The notes under the pieces are model-generated. The model did no database searches. It was not told where the DNA came from and saw nothing but the letters and a program-made list of their open reading frames with translations. Made by a program: the position numbers and the translations under genes. Shown here piece after piece: positions 56,356 through 64,000 of a DNA stretch of 64,000 nucleotides (the stretch's first letter is position 1; every line of letters starts with the position of its first letter). Source of the stretch: DASQZJ01 sp035638775 (GTDB lineage: Bacteria > Pseudomonadota > Gammaproteobacteria > UBA5335 > SLRW01); contig DASQZJ010000014.1 of assembly GCA_035638775.1 (NCBI GenBank), forward strand, positions 21,327-85,326, read 5' to 3'.

Positions 56356-57522
56356 ATGGAATTCGAGCTGAGCGAAGAGCACCGCATGCTTTCCGACCTG
56401 GTCGCGCGTTTCGTGCGCGACGAGCTGATGCCCCTGGAACGCGTGGTGCTCGAACGCGAGGCCGCCGGTGACGGTGCGCGGCTGACGGGCGAGGAAAGCG
56501 CCGCCATCGACGCCCGATCCCGTGAGCTGGGCCTCTGGGGCCTGGACGCGCCGGAGAGCGTGGGCGGCTCGGACCTGCCCGCGGTGGCGCTGATCGGGGT
56601 CAACGAGGAACTCGGGACCACCGTCACACCGTACGTGTTTCCGCCCGATTCGCCCAACCTGCGCATGCTCATGGTGACGGTCAACGATGACCAGCGCGCC
56701 CGTTACCTGGAGCCCTACGTGCGCGGCGGTGCTGTCTCGGCGATCGCCATCTCCGAGCCCGGCGCGGGCAGCGACCCGGCCGCCATGACCACCCGCGCCG
56801 TGCGCGACGGCGACGAGTGGGTGCTCAACGGTCGCAAGATCTGGACCAGCCGCGCGGCGGAGGCCGACTTCACCATCGTCATGGCCGTGACCGACCGTGA
56901 GAAGGGAGCGCGGGGCGGCATCTCCGCCTTCCTGGTCGACCGCGACACGCCCGGATTCAAGGTGCTGCGACGCATCCCCATGATCGGTGGGATGTTCACC
57001 TACGAGCTGGCGCTCGAAGACTGCCGGCTGCCCGCCGGCCAGCTCCTGGGCGAGGAGGGCCGGGGCTTCGCGCCGATGCAGCACCGCCTTTCCACCCGGC
57101 GCCTGGAAATGGCCTGTTGGTGCCTGGGCATCGCGCGGCGGGCGCTGGAGATGATCTGCGAGTACGCGCCGGATCGCGTGACCTTCGGCAAGCCGCTGGC
57201 CGAGCGCCAGACCATCCAGTGGTGGGTGGCGGACGCCGCGACGCGCATCCACGCCTGCCGGCTGATGGCCTATGATGCGGCCTGGAAGCTGGACCAGGGG
57301 CGCGACGTGCGCACCGAGGTCTCCATGATCAAGGTCTACGCCACCGAGATGGCCTGGGAGGTGGTCGACCACGCCATGCAGGCCTACGGGGCCATGGGCA
57401 TGACCCGGGAGATGCCGCTGCACCTGATGGCCAGCCGGGTGCGCAACATGCGCATCTTCGACGGACCCAGCGAGGTGCACCGCTGGGTGATTGCGCGCAA
57501 GCTGCTGGGCCTGAGGCGCTGA
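56356..57522 (+). CDS. Acyl-CoA dehydrogenase (ACAD10/11-like)
   Basis: 388 residues. FAD-dependent acyl-CoA desaturase. Motifs: AIAISEPGAGSDPAAMTTRA, ILNGRKIWTSRA-type segment (LNGRKIWTSRAAEAD), and NMRIFDGPSEVHRWVIARKLLG. At the base position the sequence is FDGPSEVH (Asp where medium-chain enzymes have Glu), as in the ACAD10/11 group. Start chosen at MEFELSEEHRM. A crotonase-fold gene follows after 42 bases, and an alpha/beta hydrolase and a GST gene beyond it, suggesting one catabolic unit. Confidence 0.88.
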   Translation: MEFELSEEHRMLSDLVARFVRDELMPLERVVLEREAAGDGARLTGEESAAIDARSRELGLWGLDAPESVGGSDLPAVALIGVNEELGTTVTPYVFPPDSPNLRMLMVTVNDDQRARYLEPYVRGGAVSAIAISEPGAGSDPAAMTTRAVRDGDEWVLNGRKIWTSRAAEADFTIVMAVTDREKGARGGISAFLVDRDTPGFKVLRRIPMIGGMFTYELALEDCRLPAGQLLGEEGRGFAPMQHRLSTRRLEMACWCLGIARRALEMICEYAPDRVTFGKPLAERQTIQWWVADAATRIHACRLMAYDAAWKLDQGRDVRTEVSMIKVYATEMAWEVVDHAMQAYGAMGMTREMPLHLMASRVRNMRIFDGPSEVHRWVIARKLLGLRR

Positions 57523-57564
57523 GCGCGCCCGAAACACGCCTGACATACCCGAGGAGCCCGAAAC

Positions 57565-58353
57565 ATGACCGAGCCGCGCTACGGTGACGTATCGGTGTCG
57601 TACGACGCCCACGTCGCCCTGGTCGAGATCCACCGGCCGCCGCACAACTTCTTCGACTTCGAGCTGATCCGTGATCTCGCCGATGCCTTCGAGGCCCTCG
57701 ACGAGGATCCGGACTGCCGTGCCCTGGTGCTGGCCAGCGAGGGACGCTCCTTCTGCGCGGGCGCCGACTTCCGCCAGCCCTCCTCGGCCGGGCTGGCGGG
57801 GCGCGAGGCGGGCCGGGGCAACCCGCTCTACAGCGAGGCGGTACGCCTGTTCTCGTCGCGCAAGCCCGTGGTCGGCGTCATCCAGGGGCCCGCCGTGGGC
57901 GGCGGCCTCGGGCTGGCGCTGGTGCCCGACTTTCGCGTGGCCACCCCCGACGCACGCTTTTCCGCCAACTTCGTCAAGCTGGGCATCCACCCGGGATTCG
58001 GCCTGACGCACACCCTGCCCCGGCTGATCGGCACCCAGCGCGCCGCCCTGATGTTCTACACGGGGCGTCGCATCAAGGGGGAGGAAGCGGTGCAGTGGGG
58101 TCTTGCCGACGTGCTGGCCGAGCGCGGGGAGGAGCGCGCGACGGCCATGCGCCTGGCCGCCGAGATCGCGGAGAACGCGCCCCTCGCGGTGCAGTCGACC
58201 CGTGCCACCATACGCGACGGACTGGCGGAGGCAGTGCGCGCCCAGACCGACCACGAGTTCGTCGAGCAGGCACGCCTGGTGCAGACCGAGGACCACCGCG
58301 AGGGCGTCCGCGCGGTCAGCGAGCGCCGGCCGGGCCATTTCACGGGACGCTGA
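57565..58353 (+). CDS. Crotonase-superfamily protein (enoyl-CoA hydratase/isomerase-like)
   Basis: 262 residues, with the crotonase oxyanion-hole segments SEGRSFCAGADF and VVGVIQGPAVGGGLGLALVPDF. The two Glu residues that act in enoyl-CoA hydratase are absent: GGGCEL is GGGLGL here, and the QPE stretch is ANF (ARFSANFVKLGIHPG). Thus it likely catalyses an isomerase, hydrolase or other crotonase-type reaction, or no water addition. GAGGAGCC precedes the ATG. Sits between an acyl-CoA dehydrogenase and an alpha/beta hydrolase gene. Confidence 0.82.
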   Translation: MTEPRYGDVSVSYDAHVALVEIHRPPHNFFDFELIRDLADAFEALDEDPDCRALVLASEGRSFCAGADFRQPSSAGLAGREAGRGNPLYSEAVRLFSSRKPVVGVIQGPAVGGGLGLALVPDFRVATPDARFSANFVKLGIHPGFGLTHTLPRLIGTQRAALMFYTGRRIKGEEAVQWGLADVLAERGEERATAMRLAAEIAENAPLAVQSTRATIRDGLAEAVRAQTDHEFVEQARLVQTEDHREGVRAVSERRPGHFTGR

Positions 58354-58400
58354 TTGCCATAACGGAACGCGGGCCGGCAGGCCCGGAAGGAGACGACATC

Positions 58401-59168
58401 ATGGCGACGCTCGATCGCTCCGGGGTGAGCATCTACTACGAAGTCCACGGGACCGGCCCGGTGATTCTGCTCTCGCACGGCTACTCCGCAACCTCGCAGA
58501 TGTGGCGTGGCCAGATCGACACGCTCACGCGCAACCACCGCCTGGTGCTCTGGGACATGCGCGGCCACGGACGCAGCGACAGCCCGGAGGACCCGGACGC
58601 GTACAGCGAAGCGCTGACCGTCGCCGACATGGCCGCCCTGCTGGACGAGGTCGGGGCCGAGCAGGCGATCGTCGGCGGCCTCTCGCTGGGCGGCTACATG
58701 TCGCTCGCGTTCCACCTGGCGCACCCGGAACGGGTGCGCGCGCTGATGGTGATCGACACCGGCCCGGGGTTCCGCAAGGACGCCGCACGCGAGGACTGGA
58801 ACCGCAACGCGCTGCGCACGGGCGAGCGCCTCGAAAGCATGGGGCTCGAGGCCCTCCAGGGTCTCAGCCGGGAGATGGCCACCAGCACCCACCGTTCCGC
58901 GACGGGGCTGGCCCTGGCCGCCCGGGGCATGCTCACCCAGCGCGATGCGCGCGTGATCGACTCGCTGCCCCAGATCGCGGTACCGACCCTGATCGTGGTC
59001 GGCGCCAACGACGAGCCGTTCCTGCCTGCCGCCGACTACATGAGCCGCAAGATTCCGGATTCCCGCAAGGTGGTCATACCCAACGCCGGCCACGCGGTGA
59101 ACCTGGATCGGCCGGAGCCTTTCAACCGCGCCGTCGCCGAGTTCCTGGCAGAGCTCGACGGCGCCTGA
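58401..59168 (+). CDS. Alpha/beta-fold hydrolase
   Basis: 255 residues. Motifs: HGYSATSQMWRGQ (oxyanion region), nucleophile elbow GGLSLGGYMSL (Ser), and NAGHAVNLDRPEPFN (catalytic His); VGANDEPF carries the probable acid. Similar to esterases and C-C hydrolases of aromatic or terpenoid degradation. AAGGAGACGACATC precedes the ATG. The crotonase-like gene upstream (48-base gap) and the GST downstream suggest a common pathway. Confidence 0.86.
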   Translation: MATLDRSGVSIYYEVHGTGPVILLSHGYSATSQMWRGQIDTLTRNHRLVLWDMRGHGRSDSPEDPDAYSEALTVADMAALLDEVGAEQAIVGGLSLGGYMSLAFHLAHPERVRALMVIDTGPGFRKDAAREDWNRNALRTGERLESMGLEALQGLSREMATSTHRSATGLALAARGMLTQRDARVIDSLPQIAVPTLIVVGANDEPFLPAADYMSRKIPDSRKVVIPNAGHAVNLDRPEPFNRAVAEFLAELDGA

Positions 59169-59241
59169 GGAAATCCGGGGCGACAGCGGGAAGCGTTCCG
59201 CGCCGCCCCGCCGCAAGCAACGGACCAAGGAGGCACCCGAC

Positions 59242-59871
59242 ATGAAACTCTACGACGCCGATTTTGCTCCCAGCCCGCGCCGGGTCCGGATCTTTCTGGC
59301 CGAGAAGGGCATCGAGGTCCCGACCGTGAAGGTCGATCTCCGTAACCGGGAACAACTCGACGAGCAGTTCCGCAAGGTCAACCCCTGGTGCACCGTGCCG
59401 GCCCTGGAGCTGGACGACGGCACGCGCCTGAGCGAGATCCCCGCGATCTGCCTGTACTTCGAGCAGCTCCACCCCGAGCCGCCCCTGATGGGAACGGACG
59501 CAAAGGACCGGGCCCTCGTCCTGATGTGGGACCGCCACATGGAGCAGGACGGCGGAGCGGCCGCCGCGGAGGCTTTTCGCAACTCGCATCCGGCGTTCAA
59601 GGACCGCGCGCTGACCGGCCCCCACGACGTCGCCCAGATCCCGGAGCTGGCCGAGCGCGGCCGCAAGCGCTACGGCTGGTTCCTGGAGAGCCTGGACCGG
59701 CGCCTGGCCCGGTCGGAGTTCGTCGCCGGCGAGCGCTACACGCTCGCCGACATCACGGCGCTGGCAACCATCGACTTCGCCCGCGCGGTGAAGACCGGCG
59801 ACATCGACGGCCACGCCAACGTGCAGCGCTGGTACGACCAGGTCAGCTCGCGTCCCAGCGCGAAGGCCTGA
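59242..59871 (+). CDS. Glutathione S-transferase family protein
   Basis: 209 residues. N-terminal thioredoxin-like domain (KLYDADFAPSPRRVRIFLAEKGIEVPTVKVDL) with NPWCTVPALELDDGTRLSEI, the cis-Pro and Ser-containing glutathione site, then an all-helical C-terminal domain (GERYTLADITALATIDFAR). Detoxification or isomerisation with glutathione; substrate unknown. A terminator follows. Start at ATG behind AAGGAGGC. Confidence 0.88.
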   Translation: MKLYDADFAPSPRRVRIFLAEKGIEVPTVKVDLRNREQLDEQFRKVNPWCTVPALELDDGTRLSEIPAICLYFEQLHPEPPLMGTDAKDRALVLMWDRHMEQDGGAAAAEAFRNSHPAFKDRALTGPHDVAQIPELAERGRKRYGWFLESLDRRLARSEFVAGERYTLADITALATIDFARAVKTGDIDGHANVQRWYDQVSSRPSAKA

Positions 59872-59878
59872 CACGCGC

Positions 59879-59903
59879 GGAGGGCGCCGTGGCGCCCTCC
59901 TTT
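59879..59903 (+). terminator. Terminator after the GST gene
   Basis: GGAGGGCGCC (59879-59888) pairs perfectly with GGCGCCCTCC (59891-59900), followed by TTT, 7 bases after the stop codon. The loop is very short, so part of the stem must open; the T tract is short too. Confidence 0.55.
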
Positions 59904-59978
59904 CCCGGCCCGGCCGCCGTTCACCGGCTCACGCCCGGCCAACGGCTCGAGCGACGCCCGACGATCCGCGAGGGCCGG

Positions 59979-61106
59979 TCACCAGGCCGCCTCCAGCAGG
60001 GAAACCAGGTCCTCCCGGGCCACCTCCGCGCCGACGGTGCCGGAACGTTCCACCTCCTTCAGCACCGTCCCGGCGACGCCTTCCAGCTCGGCGACCGGCA
60101 CGTCGAAGTCGCGCAGCCGCGTCGGCAGGCCGAGACCGGCGATCAGCCGCGCCGTGCGATCCGCGCTGTCCGCCGCTGCCGGTCCGGGATCGCCGACCTC
60201 GAAGGCGATGCCGAAGCCCTCGGCCACGGGGCCGAAACGTTCCGGCGCGCGGTCGGCCATGTAGCGCATCACGTGGGGCAGCGTGATGCAGGAAGTGATG
60301 CCGTGGGGAACATCCCAGCGCGGGCCGATCTGGTGGCCCAGCGCATGCGAGATGCCAAAGCCGGTATTCATGGCACCGAAGATCGAAAGCCAGGCCGCCA
60401 GCTGACAGTAGCCGCGCCGGGCCAGGCGGGCGTCCCCCGACTCCGACGCCGAGGCCGCCAGGTGCTCCCGCAGCAGGCGGATGGCGCGCGTGGCAAGCGT
60501 GTCCGTCAGCAGCTGATGGCGCACCGACAGGATTGCCTCCACCGCATGATCCAGGGCCCGCATGCCCGTGGAGGTCCATAGCCGCTCCGGGGTGAGCTGC
60601 GTAAGGTTCGGATCAAGGATGACGAGCCGCGGCTGGATCCGCGGATCGAGCACGCCGCCCTTGACCCGATCCCGCTCCCGCGTGACGCCGCCGCCCGGGG
60701 TGAACTCGCCCGCCGACAGGGTGGTCGGCAGGGCCACGTGCAACAGCCCCGGGCCGCCGCGGTCCAGCAGCGTCTTGGCGGCCGCCTTGGCGGTATCGAT
60801 GGGGCTGCCGCCGCCGAAGCTGATCAGGCAGTCCGCCCCGGTCTCACCCGCGCGCTCGGCCAGGGAATCCACCGTGGCGGACGGCACGTGCTGGCGCGCC
60901 CCGTCGAACACCGCACGCACCCGTCCACCGGCAGCCTGACGCACGTCGTCCACCAGCGGCGAGCCGCCCAGGGTGCGGCCGGTCACCACCAGCGCGTTGC
61001 GCACGCCGTGACGCCCCAGCTCCGCGTCCAGGGCGGAAACTCGCCCCGGTCCGAACAGCACCTTCTCCAGCCGGGTAAAAGTGAACACGCCGCTCGCAGC
61101 TTCCAC
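59979..61106 (-). CDS. Iron-containing alcohol dehydrogenase (maleylacetate-reductase-like)
   Basis: 375 residues with a GTG start (GAGGAGAGG 4-8 bases upstream). Group III dehydrogenase: SFGGGSPIDTAKAAAK (NAD site), ALPTTLSAGEFTPGG, DHAVEAILS and GISHALGHQIGPRWDVPHG with the Asp and His residues that hold the metal. Likely oxidises or reduces an aliphatic or semialdehyde-type substrate; maleylacetate reductase is one possible relative. Divergent from the DUF2892 gene. Confidence 0.87.
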   Translation of the reverse strand: MEAASGVFTFTRLEKVLFGPGRVSALDAELGRHGVRNALVVTGRTLGGSPLVDDVRQAAGGRVRAVFDGARQHVPSATVDSLAERAGETGADCLISFGGGSPIDTAKAAAKTLLDRGGPGLLHVALPTTLSAGEFTPGGGVTRERDRVKGGVLDPRIQPRLVILDPNLTQLTPERLWTSTGMRALDHAVEAILSVRHQLLTDTLATRAIRLLREHLAASASESGDARLARRGYCQLAAWLSIFGAMNTGFGISHALGHQIGPRWDVPHGITSCITLPHVMRYMADRAPERFGPVAEGFGIAFEVGDPGPAAADSADRTARLIAGLGLPTRLRDFDVPVAELEGVAGTVLKEVERSGTVGAEVAREDLVSLLEAAW

Positions 61107-61179
61107 GATCCTCTCCTCGGGTTGCCTGCGCTCACCGTAGCACAGTGGCGCGCGGCCCCATGGCGACGGAAGCAGTTAC

Positions 61180-61211
61180 TTGCGTATCTTCTTATATTCG
61201 AATATTCTTAT
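61180..61211 (+). promoter_or_regulatory. Promoter with palindromic ArsR-like operator
   Basis: -35 TTGCGT (61180-61185), 17 bases, -10 TATTCT (61203-61208). A perfect 12-base palindrome, ATATTCGAATAT (61194-61205), sits between and overlaps the -10; TTCTTAT flanks it on both sides as a direct repeat (61189-61195, 61205-61211). ATTC/GAAT dyads of this kind are bound by ArsR-family repressors such as BigR/SqrR. Confidence 0.65.
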
Positions 61212-61304
61212 TTACGGCTTGGCTGACCCACGTCCATCAAGGACGCATCAGCGGTCACTAGGATTCGGCAATAACGGCAACGACCAACCGTGGAGGACCA
61301 GGGG

Positions 61305-61553
61305 ATGAACATAGACAAGTGGGTGTTTCGCATGGCCGGGCTGTTCATTCTGGCCAGCGTCGTTCTGGCCGTGTGGGTAAGCCCGTGGTGGCTGCTGTTC
61401 ACCGCCTTCGTCGGCGCCAACATGCTGCAGGCCTCGTTCACCGGGTTCTGCCCCATGGCCAGCATCCTGGCGCGCATGGGCATCCGGCCCGGCCGCGCGT
61501 TCGAGTGCGCGCCGCGCCAGTCCGGCGGCAGCGAAACCCGCCACGGTGCCTGA
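61305..61553 (+). CDS. DUF2892 (YgaP-like) inner-membrane protein
   Basis: 82 residues. MNIDKWVFRMAGLFILASVVLAVWVSPWWLLFTAFVGANMLQASFTGFCPMASIL is the DUF2892 domain with two membrane segments; a variable tail follows. It is the membrane part of YgaP without the rhodanese. Such proteins often belong to ArsR/BigR-controlled units for sulfide or persulfide handling. GGAGGACCAGGGG precedes the ATG. Followed by a TolC-type gene. Confidence 0.85.
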   Translation: MNIDKWVFRMAGLFILASVVLAVWVSPWWLLFTAFVGANMLQASFTGFCPMASILARMGIRPGRAFECAPRQSGGSETRHGA

Positions 61554-61557
61554 AATC

Positions 61558-63045
61558 ATGGCGAGCACGGGGATGCCGCGCCCGGCGGGGCGCGGCAGGC
61601 GGGTTGCTGTGGCACTGGTGGCCGTCCTGGGCGGCATCGCGCTGCTGCATGGGACAGGCGCACCCGCCGCGCCGCGGGTGTTGACCTTCGACCAGGCGGT
61701 GCACGACGCCCTGGCGGACAATCCGGACCTCGCGGCCAGCAAGGCGGGCGTGTCGGCGGCCCGGGCGGCCGAGAGCACCGCCCGGGCCTCGCGCTGGCCC
61801 CGACTGTCGGCATCGGTGCGGGCCGTGCGCAGCAACGACCCGCTCAACGTCTTCGGTGCGAAGCTCAGCCAGCGGAACGTAACCTTCCGTGACTTCGGCG
61901 CGGCCCAGTTCACCGGGCCCGGATCGCTGGACGTCGCGCCGGAGGCGCTCAACTACCCGGGTTCGTACGACAACGTCAACCCGCGGCTCTCGATCGAGTG
62001 GCCGCTCTACGCCGGCGGACGCATGGGCGCCGCCATTGCGCAGGCACACCAGGCGGCGGCCGCTGCCCGGCAGGGCAGCGCCGAAGCGCGCCAGGGCGTG
62101 ATCCTGGAGGTGCTCCAGGCCTACGAGGGCCTGCGCGCGGCGCAGGCACAGCTGGCGGTGGCGCGGCGGGCGCGCAAGGCCGCAAATTCCTACCTGCAGA
62201 TGGCGCGCGCCCGTTTCCGCAAGGGCACCACCATCCGCAGCGACGTACTCACGGCAAAGGTCCGGGCCGAGCAGGCCGACCTCGACTACGGCAACGCCCA
62301 GGACCACGTGGATCTCGCCCGTGCGAACCTGCGCCGCCTGGTGAACCTGCCGGACGACCGGCAATTCACGCTCGGTCCGCCCGCCTCTCCCTTGGTGCGC
62401 GACGCCAGCCTGACCTCGCTGCAGCACCGCGCGGAAGCGCACAACCCGCAGCTGGCCCGACTGCGCCACCAGGCGCAGAGCCGCAAGGCGGCCGTCGACG
62501 AGGCGCGCGGCGCGTATCGTCCGGACCTGGCGCTGCGGGTCCAGCGCGACTGGTACGACCGCACGGCCGGGTTCGCGGCGCCCTCGTACACGGTGGGGCT
62601 GGTCGCGTCCTGGGACATCTTCGATTTCGGCCAGCGCAGCGGGAAAGTCGACCAGGCCGACAGCCACTACCAGGCGGCGCAGGATCAGGCCCGCGGCTAC
62701 GCACGCCGCCTGCGCATCTCCGTGGACCGGGCCTGGCGCGCCGCAAGGCGTGCCCACCAGCAGGTGCAGGTCAGCCGCGAAGCCGTAGGCCAGAGCCGCG
62801 AGGCCCAGCGCATCCTGAGGCTGCGGTACCAGAAGGGGCTGGTGACCATCACCGAGCTGCTCGACGGCGAGGCCCGCCTGGAGCAGGCGGAGTCCGACCT
62901 GGTCTCGGCGCGCTACGCGCTGCGCGTGCACCGGGCGACGCTGCTCGCCCGGACCGGCCAGCTCGACCTTTCGCACTTCGCGCCGGCGAACGCGAACGGC
63001 ACACACCAGGACCAAGGCAACCACGAGACGGAGACGGGACGGTGA
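61558..63045 (+). CDS. TolC-family outer-membrane efflux protein
   Basis: About 495 residues. N-terminal export signal (RRVAVALVAVLGGIALLHGTGAPAAP), then the two long helical repeats of the family (FDQAVHDALADNPDLAASKAG ... and LRLRYQKGLVTITELLDGEARLEQAESDLVSARYAL). Forms the outer-membrane channel for the adaptor encoded downstream. A GTG at 61546, overlapping the DUF2892 stop, is an alternative start. Its end overlaps the adaptor gene (GTGA). Confidence 0.9.
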   Translation: MASTGMPRPAGRGRRVAVALVAVLGGIALLHGTGAPAAPRVLTFDQAVHDALADNPDLAASKAGVSAARAAESTARASRWPRLSASVRAVRSNDPLNVFGAKLSQRNVTFRDFGAAQFTGPGSLDVAPEALNYPGSYDNVNPRLSIEWPLYAGGRMGAAIAQAHQAAAAARQGSAEARQGVILEVLQAYEGLRAAQAQLAVARRARKAANSYLQMARARFRKGTTIRSDVLTAKVRAEQADLDYGNAQDHVDLARANLRRLVNLPDDRQFTLGPPASPLVRDASLTSLQHRAEAHNPQLARLRHQAQSRKAAVDEARGAYRPDLALRVQRDWYDRTAGFAAPSYTVGLVASWDIFDFGQRSGKVDQADSHYQAAQDQARGYARRLRISVDRAWRAARRAHQQVQVSREAVGQSREAQRILRLRYQKGLVTITELLDGEARLEQAESDLVSARYALRVHRATLLARTGQLDLSHFAPANANGTHQDQGNHETETGR

Positions 63046-64000
63046 ACAGAACCGCGTTGTTGACGCTCGCGCTGGTAGGCACGCTCTCCCTCGCCGGCTG
63101 CGGGAAGCATCAGCAGGCTCGCGCCGCGGGAGAAGCTGCCGCGCCGGTCCAGGCGCAAACGGAGACACTCTCATCCACCACCGTGCCGGTGGAGTCAGAG
63201 TCACCCGGTACCGTGGTATCGGCACATACCGTCCGGGTCGCATCCCGGCTCAGCGGCTTCGTCGACCGCGTAAACGTCGATCTTGGCGACCATGTGAGCC
63301 GGGGACAGGTGCTGCTGACGATCGACGATCGCGATGTCCAGGCCAAGGTGCAGCAGGCCAGGTCCAATGTCGCCTCGGCCAAGGCCGCCCTCGCGGACGC
63401 GCGCTTCAACTACGACCGCTACCGCGACCTGTACAAGCAGGGTGCCGCGAGCCGCCAGGAGTACGAGCGGATCAAGCGCAACTTCGACACCGCCCGAGCC
63501 CAGCTGCAGGCGGCCCGCGCCGGCCTGCGCGCGGCCCGGGGCCAGCGCAGCTACGCGCAGGTGCATTCGCCGATCGCCGGCGTCGTCACCGGCCGCAGCG
63601 TCGACCCGGGCGACCTCGCCATGCCCGGCAAACCGCTGCTGACCCTGCAGCGTCCGGGAAACCTGCAGGTCCATACCAACGTACGCCCGGGGGCCTTCCG
63701 CGCCCTGAAGCAGGGTGGCACGGTGCGCGTGGTCGCGGGCAGCGACAGCGTCAACGCCAGGGTCATCCATATCGGGCCGGCCGCGTCCGCCGGCACCGAG
63801 ACCCACCCGGTCAAGCTCGCGCTGCCGCCGGACACCGGGCTTGCCAGCGGCAGCTTCGTGCAAGTCATGGTGCCGACCGGCGAGCGGCATGCGCTGCTCG
63901 TCCCCCGAACGGCGGTGGTCCACCGTGCCGGCATCCCCGGCGTGTTCATCGTCGGCAAGGACGGCAAGGCCCACCTGCGCCTGGTGCGCCTGGGCCAGGT
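63042..64000 (+). CDS. RND efflux periplasmic adaptor lipoprotein (partial)
   Basis: The right edge cuts this gene; 319 codons are visible, starting with a GTG overlapping the TolC stop. Lipobox LSLAGC near residues 15-20, then the HlyD-like adaptor domains: biotinyl-lipoyl part (VASRLSGFVDRVNVDLGDHVSRGQVLLTIDDRDVQAKV), the helical hairpin (about residues 105-160), and YAQVHSPIAGVVTGRSVDPGDLAMPGKPLLTL. Links an inner-membrane pump, probably RND and expected just beyond the edge, to the TolC channel. Confidence 0.92.
   Translation, partial: MNRTALLTLALVGTLSLAGCGKHQQARAAGEAAAPVQAQTETLSSTTVPVESESPGTVVSAHTVRVASRLSGFVDRVNVDLGDHVSRGQVLLTIDDRDVQAKVQQARSNVASAKAALADARFNYDRYRDLYKQGAASRQEYERIKRNFDTARAQLQAARAGLRAARGQRSYAQVHSPIAGVVTGRSVDPGDLAMPGKPLLTLQRPGNLQVHTNVRPGAFRALKQGGTVRVVAGSDSVNARVIHIGPAASAGTETHPVKLALPPDTGLASGSFVQVMVPTGERHALLVPRTAVVHRAGIPGVFIVGKDGKAHLRLVRLGQ

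Overview
The window looks like the chromosome of a high-GC gammaproteobacterium. The evidence is the run groES-groEL / cutA / DsbD-type gene / TlpA / aroQ / accB-accC / prmA / zinc-ribbon gene / fis / purH-purD, the trxA-rho pair divergent from rhlB, and very GC-rich coding DNA. A perfect CIRCE operator in front of groESL means HrcA control of the chaperonin, which only some gammaproteobacteria have. A lineage near the Chromatiales/Ectothiorhodospiraceae is my guess; nothing here settles it. I found no rRNA, tRNA, CRISPR array or intact insertion sequence.

Region by region. 0-5.6 kb: the tail of a GT-B/CDP-glycerol-type transferase, then a minus-strand run of quinone oxidoreductase, glnE, ilvE and a small zinc-finger protein. 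6-8.1 kb: groESL with CIRCE, promoter and terminator. 8.2-17.7 kb: plus-strand housekeeping block (cutA, a stand-alone DsbD N-domain, TlpA, aroQ, accBC, prmA, DUF3426-like protein, fis, purHD). 17.9-23.9 kb, minus strand: a TPR/beta-barrel protein, a Gln-rich coiled-coil exported protein, an anti-sigma factor, an ECF sigma factor, an O-methyltransferase, rho and trxA. 24-34.2 kb: mixed single genes (rhlB, yrfG-like, cysQ, mtnD, an orphan HPt protein, TetR, a glutamine amidotransferase, DUF302, PAP2, an FAH-family hydrolase, a methyltransferase, a sirtuin and a 59-residue membrane protein).

34.2-36.2 kb is the most foreign part. It holds a frameshifted DHA2/EmrB-type transporter remnant, then a Mu Ner-like regulator divergent from a CI/S24-type repressor across an AT-rich, repeat-laden intergenic region. 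No other phage gene is visible. 36.5-44 kb: an outer-membrane barrel, then an acyl-CoA synthetase, carboxyltransferase, acyl-CoA dehydrogenase and biotin carboxylase operon that should carry out carboxylation of an enoyl-CoA, as in leucine or acyclic-terpene breakdown. 44.1-50 kb: pirin, a 5'-nucleotidase-like HAD protein, a GntR regulator with its own operator in front of LrgA/LrgB-type membrane genes, cytochrome b561, a membrane protein and an SDR. 50.3-61.1 kb: a large secreted hydrolase, then glyoxalase, CoA transferase, HtrA protease, acyl-CoA dehydrogenase, a crotonase-fold enzyme, an alpha/beta hydrolase, a GST and an iron alcohol dehydrogenase. 61.2 kb to the right edge: a DUF2892 protein, a TolC-type protein and an RND adaptor (cut by the edge) behind a palindromic ArsR-like operator.

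Two AT-rich, long-loop inverted repeats (17.7-17.9 and 43.98-44.14 kb) sit exactly between convergent genes and look like members of one repeat class.
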